A DNA stretch of 12,500 nucleotides from contig NZ_AP024849.1 in NCBI RefSeq assembly GCF_019977655.1, forward strand, positions 5,737,501 through 5,750,000, written 5' to 3'. The DNA is from Clostridium gelidum (lineage in GTDB: Bacteria > Bacillota > Clostridia > Clostridiales > Clostridiaceae). Made by a program: the position numbers and the translations under genes. Numbering within the stretch: position 1 is the stretch's first letter; every line of letters starts with the position of its first letter. Positions 1 to 7,096 of this stretch are shown in pieces. The notes beneath the pieces are model-generated. The model saw only the letters and a program-made list of their open reading frames with translations. It made no database searches and was not told where the DNA came from.

Positions 1-863
1 CCTATATATTGCGCTGGTCTTACTGGATTGACTGAATATATCTTCCAATCTTCTTCATGTAAATCAAGTTCATTATCTTCCTTGATTAAATCCATATTTG
101 CTTCCCATAAGCTATCTATAGTACCAACATCTTTCCAATATCCCTTGAATGGATAAGCGACCATCTTACTTCCATCACCAAGCATACTTGGAATTATGTT
201 CATTCCGAAATCATTTTTTGAAGTTTTATCTGCTTCATCTTCTTTTAAATATTTTTTAAGAGTTTTCCAATTAAAAATATATATTCCCATAGATGCTAAA
301 TTATTTTTAGGATTTTTAGGTTTTTCTTCAAATTCATATACTGATAAATCTTCTCTGGTATTCATTATTCCAAATCGAGATGCTTCATCCATTGACACTT
401 CAAGTACTGCAATCGTAGCCTCTGCTTCTCTTTCTTTATGAAAGTCTAACATTTTTGTATAATCCATTTTATAAATATGATCTCCAGATAAAATTAAAAT
501 ATATTCTGGATCATATCTATCAACAAATTCTATGTTTTGATAAATTGCATTTGCAGTTCCCTTATACCATTCTCCACCCTTTTCTTCTTGATATGGAGGC
601 AATATGCTTACTCCACCATAAGTTCTATCCAAATCCCATGCTTCACCTATACCAATGTGTGCATTTAATTCTAATGGTTTATATTGAGTTAATACCCCTA
701 CTGTATATATTCCTGAATTTGAACAATTACTTAATGGAAAATCTATAATTCTATATTTCCCCCCAAATGGTACTGCTGGTTTTGCTAACTTTTTTGTTAA
801 TACCCCTAATCTTGATCCTTGTCCACCAGCTAATATCATTGCTACCATTTCATTTTTACCCAT
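1..863 (-). CDS. glgC: Glucose-1-phosphate adenylyltransferase (ADP-glucose pyrophosphorylase), 3' end missing
   Basis: GlgC makes ADP-glucose and pyrophosphate from ATP and glucose-1-phosphate, the committed step of bacterial glycogen synthesis in the cytoplasm. I translated 287 codons from the ATG at 861-863 to the window edge. Family motifs seen: the nucleotide-binding loop LAGGQGSRLG (residues 11-20), KPAVPFGGKYRIIDFPLSN (28-46), GEWYKGTANAIYQN (97-110), SGDHIYKMDY (126-135), FEEKPKNP (178-185) and the YWKDVGT block (242-248). Related enzymes run to roughly 380-400 residues, so about the last 100, the left-handed beta-helix domain, lie outside the window. The start is supported by an AGAGGAG-type RBS at about 872-878. 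It is the most downstream gene seen of the glycogen cluster and follows a 264-bp gap. In many clostridia a glgD paralogue comes next, but that cannot be checked here. Confidence 0.96.
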   Translation of the reverse strand, partial: MGKNEMVAMILAGGQGSRLGVLTKKLAKPAVPFGGKYRIIDFPLSNCSNSGIYTVGVLTQYKPLELNAHIGIGEAWDLDRTYGGVSILPPYQEEKGGEWYKGTANAIYQNIEFVDRYDPEYILILSGDHIYKMDYTKMLDFHKEREAEATIAVLEVSMDEASRFGIMNTREDLSVYEFEEKPKNPKNNLASMGIYIFNWKTLKKYLKEDEADKTSKNDFGMNIIPSMLGDGSKMVAYPFKGYWKDVGTIDSLWEANMDLIKEDNELDLHEEDWKIYSVNPVRPAQYI

Positions 864-1127
864 AATATTATCTCCTCTCATATGTTATTGTTCTCATTAG
901 ATAAACTTTTAATAGTTTATACTTATATATTTTAATATTATGCTTAACATATTGTTTTATATTAAACATATTATATTATCATTAATTATTGGATATTATT
1001 ATTTCTAAAAACGGTTATTTTATTATTTTTACACAGTATATTATACACCATATTGTAAATAAATACCATATAAATCTATTTTAATAATCTCCGTCAACTT
1101 TCAGCTAATTTATCATATAATAATTAA
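864..1127 (-). promoter_or_regulatory. Gap before glgC with weak promoter-like sequences
   Basis: This 264-bp, extremely AT-rich gap separates the GH13-like gene from glgC. No hairpin plus T-tract terminator is visible, so readthrough from the upstream genes is possible. Two partial sigma-A-like signals occur on the coding strand. One is a perfect TATAAT at 1040-1045 with no good -35 at 16-18 bp. The other is TTGACG at 1092-1097 with only poor -10 candidates 17-18 bp on. Either could give glgC its own promoter with a long leader, but neither is convincing. The glgC RBS is at about 872-878. No ORF of note is present. Confidence 0.25.
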
Positions 1128-2954
1128 TTAAATTTTACGTAATATTTTAAAATTATGTGGAAAAACACTCATTATACTGTTATTACCTACAAATTTGTAT
1201 TTTTCACTAATATTAAATAAATTTACATAAGATCCATTTAAACTAATACCCTTAATTAATTTTTGTTCATTTGAAACATTAACCAAAATTATTACTTTCT
1301 CATTTTCATAATTTCTTTCAAATACGAATACCTCTGGATCTGTTTCATGAATAATTAAATCCCCTTTTTTTAAACCATTTTCATTATTTCTTATATTTAC
1401 TATTTTATCATAAAAATCACTAAGATCTTTATCCTCTTTTCCCCATGGATAACTTTTTCTATTATCAGGTTCTTTTCCACCTTTTAACGCTGTTTCATCC
1501 CCGTAATATATGAGTGGCACCCCTGGTAATGTAAATTGAATTACTACAATCAACCTTAATAATTCTATATTTCCATCTAAAACAGTTAATATTCTTTCGG
1601 TATCATTTGTACCTATAACATTTATATTTCCATAAAAACTTTCTCTAGGGTAATTTTCATATAAGGACATTATTTTTTGTTTAAATATATCTGATGTTAT
1701 ATAGCCTTTAGTAAAATTAATTAAATATTCTCTTAAAGGATAGTTTGTAACAGCGTGAACTTCTTTACCTTGCAAATACTTTCGTCTTTTTGAATAACTA
1801 ACCTTATTCGATGCATCATCCCAAATATCACCTAAAAGGACAGTATTTTTATTGATTTCTTGCATTCTTGTTCTAATTGCTTCTATAAACTCATCAGGAA
1901 GTTCATCTATTACATTTAATCTCCAACCACTGCATCCCAACTCTATCCATTTTTTTATAATGGAATTATTATTGTTTATAATGTAATCCATATACCCATT
2001 TTCCATTGAATTGATATTAGGTCTTTCAGCAATTCCCCACCATGACTCGTATTGATATGGATATCTAGTAAACTTATACCACTCATGATACTTAGAATTA
2101 GGTGATTGATATGCCCCAATCTCATTATAATTACCTAATTTATTAAAATATTTGCTATCAGAACTAGTATAACTTAATACTATCTCTAGAATAATTCTTA
2201 TACCTTTGCTTTCTGCTACTACACATAATTCTTTAAACTCATTATTTGTACCAAACATTTCATCTATAAGTTCATAATTTCCTGTATCATATTTATGACA
2301 GCTAGAAGATTTAAATACAGGACTTAATTGTATTATATTGGCTCCTAAAGATTTTATATAATCTAATTTCTTTATTATACCTTTTATATTTCCACCATAA
2401 AAGTCCCATCTAGCAATCTTACCAAATCCATCTTTAATATACATTGGATTATCGTCCCATCTCCCATATATAAATGAGTTTTTCTTAGGAGAATTTATAG
2501 TTTTGTCTTCATTTCCATTATAGAATCTATCTATAAGAATTTGATATACTACTCCTTCTTTATACCAACTTGGTGTGTAAGATTTTTCATATACCGTTAT
2601 TTGATACGGCACAGGATTATACGTATATATTTGACCAATACCACCTAAATGTTCATCATTATTTCCATAATATAGCCTATTATAACCATCTATTAGAATA
2701 AAGTAATATTCTAATATTCCCAAAGTATCAGATGTATCAATTTCTACAGAATATCTAAATTCACCATTATTTAAATATTCCTTTTGCATCCCAATATTTA
2801 GTCTAGTACCATCAAATTGCATAAATTCTACTGCTACTATTATTTCTCTATCAACATTAATTGACAGTTTAACCTTTTGACCAACTTCTACTGCTCCGAA
2901 AGGCTTCCTAAATTTTATGCTTTGTGAATCATGTACTGCCTGTATACCGTCCAT
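1128..2954 (-). CDS. GH13 alpha-amylase-family protein (neopullulanase-like) with replaced catalytic residues
   Basis: A 608-residue protein with the layout of CBM34-type GH13 enzymes (neopullulanase/maltogenic amylase). It has an N-terminal beta-sandwich (about 1-125), a TIM barrel (about 130-520) and a C-terminal beta domain (about 525-608). Fold motifs are clear: WYKEGVVYQILIDRFYNGN (130-148), FYGGNIKGIIKKLDYIKSLG (185-204), NYPLREYL (404-411) and LPGVPLIYYGDE (476-487). The catalytic centre is altered. Region I DxVxNH reads EIVLSY (257-262), the region II nucleophile Asp is Asn347 (GWRLNV), the region III acid/base Glu is Asp376 (LGDIWDD), and region IV HD is Asn450-Asp451 (TNDTER). YDTxDY reads YDTGNY (222-227). 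Only the transition-state Asp451 remains. The frame is intact at full family length, so this is not decay by frameshift. An AGGAGGG RBS overlaps the glgP stop, implying translational coupling. It sits where a debranching or maltodextrin enzyme is expected; I infer a pseudoenzyme or altered activity. There is no signal peptide. Confidence 0.9.
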   Translation of the reverse strand: MDGIQAVHDSQSIKFRKPFGAVEVGQKVKLSINVDREIIVAVEFMQFDGTRLNIGMQKEYLNNGEFRYSVEIDTSDTLGILEYYFILIDGYNRLYYGNNDEHLGGIGQIYTYNPVPYQITVYEKSYTPSWYKEGVVYQILIDRFYNGNEDKTINSPKKNSFIYGRWDDNPMYIKDGFGKIARWDFYGGNIKGIIKKLDYIKSLGANIIQLSPVFKSSSCHKYDTGNYELIDEMFGTNNEFKELCVVAESKGIRIILEIVLSYTSSDSKYFNKLGNYNEIGAYQSPNSKYHEWYKFTRYPYQYESWWGIAERPNINSMENGYMDYIINNNNSIIKKWIELGCSGWRLNVIDELPDEFIEAIRTRMQEINKNTVLLGDIWDDASNKVSYSKRRKYLQGKEVHAVTNYPLREYLINFTKGYITSDIFKQKIMSLYENYPRESFYGNINVIGTNDTERILTVLDGNIELLRLIVVIQFTLPGVPLIYYGDETALKGGKEPDNRKSYPWGKEDKDLSDFYDKIVNIRNNENGLKKGDLIIHETDPEVFVFERNYENEKVIILVNVSNEQKLIKGISLNGSYVNLFNISEKYKFVGNNSIMSVFPHNFKILRKI

Positions 2955-2961
2955 TAAATTG

Positions 2962-2968
2962 CCCTCCT
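2962..2968 (-). promoter_or_regulatory. RBS of the GH13-like gene, overlapping the glgP stop
   Basis: The coding strand reads AGGAGGG seven bases before the ATG at 2952-2954. Two of its bases belong to the glgP TAG stop codon (2967-2969). This near-consensus site fixes the start of the GH13-like gene and suggests that ribosomes finishing glgP feed translation of the next gene. Confidence 0.8.
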
Positions 2969-5402
2969 ATAGATTCTTATAAATTACTTCAGATCCCCAA
3001 ATCCCTGTTGCATATTCTTCAATTGTTCTGTCAGATGAGAATATTCCTGAGTGTGCAATATTAACTCCACACATTTTTTGCCATTTATTAGTGTCTCTAT
3101 AAAGAGTATCAATTTTGTCTTGAGCTTTTAGGTATGAATCAAAATCTTGCAAAACAAAAAACTCATCATTATAAGTTATTAGATTTTCATAAAGGCTTCT
3201 AAATTTTTCTTTATCACTATGATATTTCCCGTTTACTAAATCATCAATTACTCTTTTTATCCTTACATCACTATTATATATATCAATAGATTTATATCCT
3301 CCATTTTGATAATAGTTAAGTACTTCATCTGCATTTAATCCAAAAATTACTATGTTGTCATCTGTAACTTCATCTTTTATTTCAATATTGGCTCCATCTA
3401 ATGTAGCTACTGTAACAGCTCCATTCATCATAAATTTCATATTTGATGTTCCTGATGCTTCTTTTGTTGTTGTAGAAATCTGTTCACTTACATCTGCACC
3501 TGGAATAATTTGTTCTGCTAATGAAACTCTGTAATTTTGAATAAAAACTACTTTAATCTTTTCATTTACTCTACAATCATTATTTATTTTATTAGCTATA
3601 TTATTAATTAACTCTATAGTATTTTTAGCTAAATAATACCCTGGTGCTGCTTTTCCTCCAAATATGAATGTTCTGGGCACAATATCAAAACCAGGATTAT
3701 CAATCAATTTATTATATAAATCCATTATTCTTAAACAATTAAGTATTTGCCTCTTATAAGCATGTATTCTTTTAACTTGAACATCAAATATAGAATTTGT
3801 ATCTATGCTTATATTATCGTTATTTAATATTATATTTGCCAGCTTTTCTTTGTTAAATTTTTTTATTTTTCCTAACTGTTCTAAAACAACATCATCATTT
3901 AGATATCTTTCAAAGTTCTTCAAATCAATTGGATGCCTTATGAAGCTATCTCCAATTGTATCTTTTATTAATTTTGTAAGTTCAGGATTACTTTTTAAAA
4001 GCCATCTTCTATGAGTGATTCCATTTGTTTTATTGTTAAATTTATTTGGATATAAGTAATAAAAATCCTTCATTTCTTTCTTCTTCAGCATTTCTGTATG
4101 AAGTTTAGCTACTCCATTTACACTATGGCTACCTACAATTGCTAGATGAGCCATTTTTACTTTATTATCCCCTATTATTGACATTCTATTAATCTTATCC
4201 CAATTCCCAGGATATTTAACACAAAGTTCATCACAATACCTTCTATTTATTTCTTCAACAATCATATATATTCTTGGAAGTAAGTTTTTAAACATATCTA
4301 CCGGCCATTTCTCTAAAGCCTCCGCTAAAATTGTATGATTAGTATAAGATATTGCATTAGTAGTTATTCTCCATGCAGTATCCCATTCTACTCCTTCTTC
4401 ATCCAATAATATTCTCATAAGTTCTGGTATTGCAAGTGTAGGATGAGTATCATTAATATGGATTGCCATCTTTTCATCTAACAATTCTATATCTTTACCA
4501 TGTTTTTTGAAATGTCTTATAATACTTTGAACTCCTGCTGAAACGAAAAAATATTGTTGCTTTAATCTAAGCCTTTTTCCTTCATAAAATGAATCTTCTG
4601 GATATAAGACTTGTGAAATTGATTCAACAGAATTTTTATACTCAATTGCTTTAAGGAAATCCCCCCTATTAAATGATGAAAAATCAAATTCATTTGAAAC
4701 TGCTTCTGCACTCCATAATCTAAGGGTATTCACAACTTCGTTTTCGTATCCTACAATTGGCGTATCATATGGAACTGCTAAAACTGGTTCAAAGTTTATA
4801 TGTGTGAAATTCAAATGTCCATTTATTTCACTTACTTTTATTTCACCACCAAATTTAACAATTTCAGCTTTTTCAGGCTTTCTTTTTTCCCATACATTTC
4901 CTTCTTTTAGCCAATCGTCAGATACTTCTACTTGTTTTCCATCAATAATCTTCTGTTCAAAAAATCCATGCTTATATCTAATTCCACAACCATTACCCGG
5001 AATATTCAAAGAAGCCATTGAATCTAAAAAACATGCTGCAAGTCTACCAAGTCCGCCATTACCCAATGCTTGGTCTTGCTCTAAATTTTCTAACTCTTCT
5101 AATTTTATATTCACATCTGCTAAAGCTTCTTTACATACATCTCTTATTCCCATATTTAATAATGCATCGCCAAGTAACCTTCCGAGTAGGAACTCCATAG
5201 AAAAGTAATAAACTTGCTTTTCTCCTGTTTTATTATATTTCTTATTCGTTTTAAGCCATGTTCTTGTAACATAGTCTCTTACTAAGCTTGCTAAAGAATC
5301 ATATTTTTGTTGCTTATTTCCCTCTTTTAACTCAATACCATGCATTTCCAAAAACTTATTCACATAAGCTTTTTTAAATGTCTTTTTATCCATTTCGTGC
5401 AT
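2967..5402 (-). CDS. glgP: Glycogen/maltodextrin phosphorylase
   Basis: GlgP is a PLP-dependent GT35 enzyme that releases glucose-1-phosphate from the non-reducing ends of glycogen using inorganic phosphate. The 811-residue length matches bacterial GlgP/MalP (about 800). Hallmarks seen: YYFSMEFLLGR (65-75), LGNGGLGRLAACFLDSMA (113-130), the GYGIRY-like segment GCGIRYKHG (138-146), HINDTHPTLAIPELMR (315-330), TNHTILAEALEKWP (354-367), VKRIHAYKRQ (543-552) and EASGTSNMKFMMNG (648-661), whose Lys656 is the expected PLP lysine, followed by TLDGANIEI. No key residue looks lost. ATG 5400-5402 is preferred over the Met at residue 4 because a run of six G's (5409-5414) sits six bases upstream. It follows glgA by 25 bp and precedes the GH13-like gene by 12 bp. 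GlgP and MalP cannot be separated by sequence alone; the context favours glycogen. Confidence 0.97.
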   Translation of the reverse strand: MHEMDKKTFKKAYVNKFLEMHGIELKEGNKQQKYDSLASLVRDYVTRTWLKTNKKYNKTGEKQVYYFSMEFLLGRLLGDALLNMGIRDVCKEALADVNIKLEELENLEQDQALGNGGLGRLAACFLDSMASLNIPGNGCGIRYKHGFFEQKIIDGKQVEVSDDWLKEGNVWEKRKPEKAEIVKFGGEIKVSEINGHLNFTHINFEPVLAVPYDTPIVGYENEVVNTLRLWSAEAVSNEFDFSSFNRGDFLKAIEYKNSVESISQVLYPEDSFYEGKRLRLKQQYFFVSAGVQSIIRHFKKHGKDIELLDEKMAIHINDTHPTLAIPELMRILLDEEGVEWDTAWRITTNAISYTNHTILAEALEKWPVDMFKNLLPRIYMIVEEINRRYCDELCVKYPGNWDKINRMSIIGDNKVKMAHLAIVGSHSVNGVAKLHTEMLKKKEMKDFYYLYPNKFNNKTNGITHRRWLLKSNPELTKLIKDTIGDSFIRHPIDLKNFERYLNDDVVLEQLGKIKKFNKEKLANIILNNDNISIDTNSIFDVQVKRIHAYKRQILNCLRIMDLYNKLIDNPGFDIVPRTFIFGGKAAPGYYLAKNTIELINNIANKINNDCRVNEKIKVVFIQNYRVSLAEQIIPGADVSEQISTTTKEASGTSNMKFMMNGAVTVATLDGANIEIKDEVTDDNIVIFGLNADEVLNYYQNGGYKSIDIYNSDVRIKRVIDDLVNGKYHSDKEKFRSLYENLITYNDEFFVLQDFDSYLKAQDKIDTLYRDTNKWQKMCGVNIAHSGIFSSDRTIEEYATGIWGSEVIYKNL

Positions 5403-5427
5403 TCATGTCCCCCCTCATCAAATTGAT

Positions 5428-6867
5428 CTAGTCCCGCCCTGTCAACTCTCTGTACATATTTAAATATACATCAGCTGATTTATTCCAACTATTATCACAT
5501 TTCATTGCTTGTTTAACAAGGTTGTTCCACTTCTTTTTATCTTTGTATATACACATAGCATATTCTATTACACTATATAAATCATCTGAATTATAACTTG
5601 TAAAACTAAATCCATTACCTTCTCCAGTATATTCATTGTATGCTGTAACAGTATCCTTTAAACCACCAGTTTCTCTAACTATAGGAATTGAACCATATCT
5701 AAGTGCTATTAATTGTCCAAGTCCACATGGTTCAAAAAGAGAAGGCATTAAAAACATATCACATGCAGCATAGATTTTATTTGCTAAAGCATTATCAAAT
5801 CTAATATTTGTAGATACTTTATTTCCATATCTATAATCTAACCATTTAAAATGATCTTCATAATGCTTATCGCCAGTTCCTAAAACTACTAATTGCACAT
5901 TTTGTTGTAATAACCTATCTGAAATATTAACTAGTAGGTCCATTCCCTTTTGATGTGTTAATCTTGTTACCATTGCAATCATTGGAATATTTTTATCTAC
6001 AGTTAACCCTAATTCTTTTTGCAATTCAGTTTTGTTTATAACTTTACTTTCAACTGAATTTATATCATAATTCTTTTTGATAAATTTATCTGTTTTAGGA
6101 TTAAATTCGTCATAATCTATTCCATTTGTTATTCCTCTTAATGCATATGATCTATCTCTTAGTACTTCATCCAGTCTTTGACCATATTCAGGTGTCTGTA
6201 TTTCATTTGCATAACTATTGCTAACAGTTGTGATTACATCAGAATAATATAATCCACCTTTCATAAAACTTACACCCTCATCAAATTTCAAAGATTTATT
6301 AGTATAGAGTTCCATATCGAACCCAAATAATCCAGGTAATATTTGAGGATCAAAGACTCCTTGAAATGCTATATTATGAATAGAATAAACACACTTCATA
6401 TTCCAATAAAACATATCATTGTGTTTATATTGAAACTTTAGTAGTACAGGAAGCATACCTGTTTGCCAATCATTACAATGAATTACATCAGGTTGCCAGT
6501 CTATTTGTCTTAACATATCGAGTACAGCTCTATCAAAGAATGCAAATCGTTCTGCATCATCATAAAAACCATATATTCCATCTCTATTGAAATATTTTTC
6601 ATTATCTAATGCATAGTATGTTACTCCATTATAGAAACATTCCCATACCCCACAAAATTCTTCTCTAGAACCAACATTCACATTAAACCATTGCTTAAAC
6701 CTTAATTTATCCCTTACTTCCCAATTAATTTCCTTATATTTTGGTATCACAACCCTTACATCTGCACCTTTTTGTGCAAGTGATTTAGGTAATGCCCCCG
6801 CAACATCTCCAAGCCCTCCACTCTTTATAAATGGGCTAGCTTCTGATGCTACAAATAAAACTCTCAT
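5428..6867 (-). CDS. glgA: Glycogen synthase (ADP-glucose-dependent, GT5)
   Basis: GlgA extends alpha-1,4-glucan chains by transferring glucose from ADP-glucose to the non-reducing end. The 479 residues match the usual bacterial length. It has the two GT-B Rossmann domains. The N-terminal motif KSGGLGDV (15-22) carries the ADP-glucose-binding lysine Lys15. HCNDWQTG (130-137) and YSIHNIAFQG (161-170) follow, then NGID (248-251). In the C-terminal domain, TRLTHQKG (301-308) holds the Arg302 and Lys307 expected to contact phosphates, and FEPCGLGQLIALRYG (378-392) holds the conserved Glu379, followed by RETGGLKDTV. The start at 6865-6867 has an AGGGGG RBS seven bases upstream (6875-6880). The gene follows the structured RNA element closing at 6890, so this element would be its 5' untranslated region in a glgB-glgA transcript. 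All catalytic positions I can judge are present. Confidence 0.98.
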   Translation of the reverse strand: MRVLFVASEASPFIKSGGLGDVAGALPKSLAQKGADVRVVIPKYKEINWEVRDKLRFKQWFNVNVGSREEFCGVWECFYNGVTYYALDNEKYFNRDGIYGFYDDAERFAFFDRAVLDMLRQIDWQPDVIHCNDWQTGMLPVLLKFQYKHNDMFYWNMKCVYSIHNIAFQGVFDPQILPGLFGFDMELYTNKSLKFDEGVSFMKGGLYYSDVITTVSNSYANEIQTPEYGQRLDEVLRDRSYALRGITNGIDYDEFNPKTDKFIKKNYDINSVESKVINKTELQKELGLTVDKNIPMIAMVTRLTHQKGMDLLVNISDRLLQQNVQLVVLGTGDKHYEDHFKWLDYRYGNKVSTNIRFDNALANKIYAACDMFLMPSLFEPCGLGQLIALRYGSIPIVRETGGLKDTVTAYNEYTGEGNGFSFTSYNSDDLYSVIEYAMCIYKDKKKWNNLVKQAMKCDNSWNKSADVYLNMYRELTGRD

Positions 6868-6874
6868 TCTTTAT

Positions 6875-6880
6875 CCCCCT
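6875..6880 (-). promoter_or_regulatory. RBS of glgA next to the structured RNA
   Basis: AGGGGG on the coding strand lies seven bases before the glgA ATG. It starts only nine bases after the closing stem of the upstream structured element. The CCCCA strand of that element's terminal hairpin could in principle pair with this G-run instead of its own TGGGG strand, which would hide the RBS. That switch is my inference. Confidence 0.6.
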
Positions 6881-6889
6881 TAGTATAAT

Positions 6890-7032
6890 CGATAGTGAAA
6901 CTTGATTCAGGTGGGGTTTGACCCCCATCTGAATCCTAGTTGAACTTATACCCTCAACGGGCACCTCGTCCAGAAGCGTGCAGCCGTTACTCCCACTAAA
7001 AAAAGAGGAAGTATTACGGATGCTAGCTATCG
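6890..7032 (-). ncRNA. Candidate structured RNA between glgB and glgA (multi-stem element)
   Basis: This 143-nt stretch is visibly richer in G+C than its flanks and folds on the coding strand into nested stems. The closing stem pairs CGATAG (7027-7032) with CTATCG (6890-6895). Arm A: ATAC (7011-7014) and CCTC (7005-7008), with a two-base bulge, pair with 6948-6955; AACGG (6984-6988) pairs with 6956-6960; GCAC (6978-6981) pairs with 6961-6964; then three pairs and a six-base loop (6968-6973). The 3' strand of arm A is paired without a break over 20 bases. Arm B is a long hairpin: AACT 6938-6941 with 6899-6902, GATTCAG 6929-6935 with 6904-6910, and TGGGG 6923-6927 with 6912-6916. The element ends nine bases before the glgA RBS and no T-tract follows, so it could be a glgA leader or a processed RNA. 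I cannot name its family with certainty. The large clostridial raiA-type RNAs are one candidate, from memory only. Confidence 0.6.
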
Positions 7033-7096
7033 GATAAACATATCTGTATCTTATAATTATTGCCTTAAGCAACACTTAATAAGATTTTATATTTTT

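Noticed and set aside
1128..2954. Calling the GH13 gene a functional neopullulanase or debranching enzyme
   Set aside because: Overall similarity supports the fold, but the nucleophile, acid/base and His positions are all substituted, so an activity name is not justified.
6890..7032. Insertion sequence or MITE between glgB and glgA
   Set aside because: The pairing is nested and multi-branched rather than one terminal inverted repeat, and I see no clear target-site duplication. A dispersed structured repeat is not excluded.
6836..7075. 79-codon minus-strand open frame spanning the glgB-glgA gap
   Set aside because: It overlaps the start of glgA in another frame, has no recognisable family or good RBS, and lies across the strong RNA stems that explain the sequence better.
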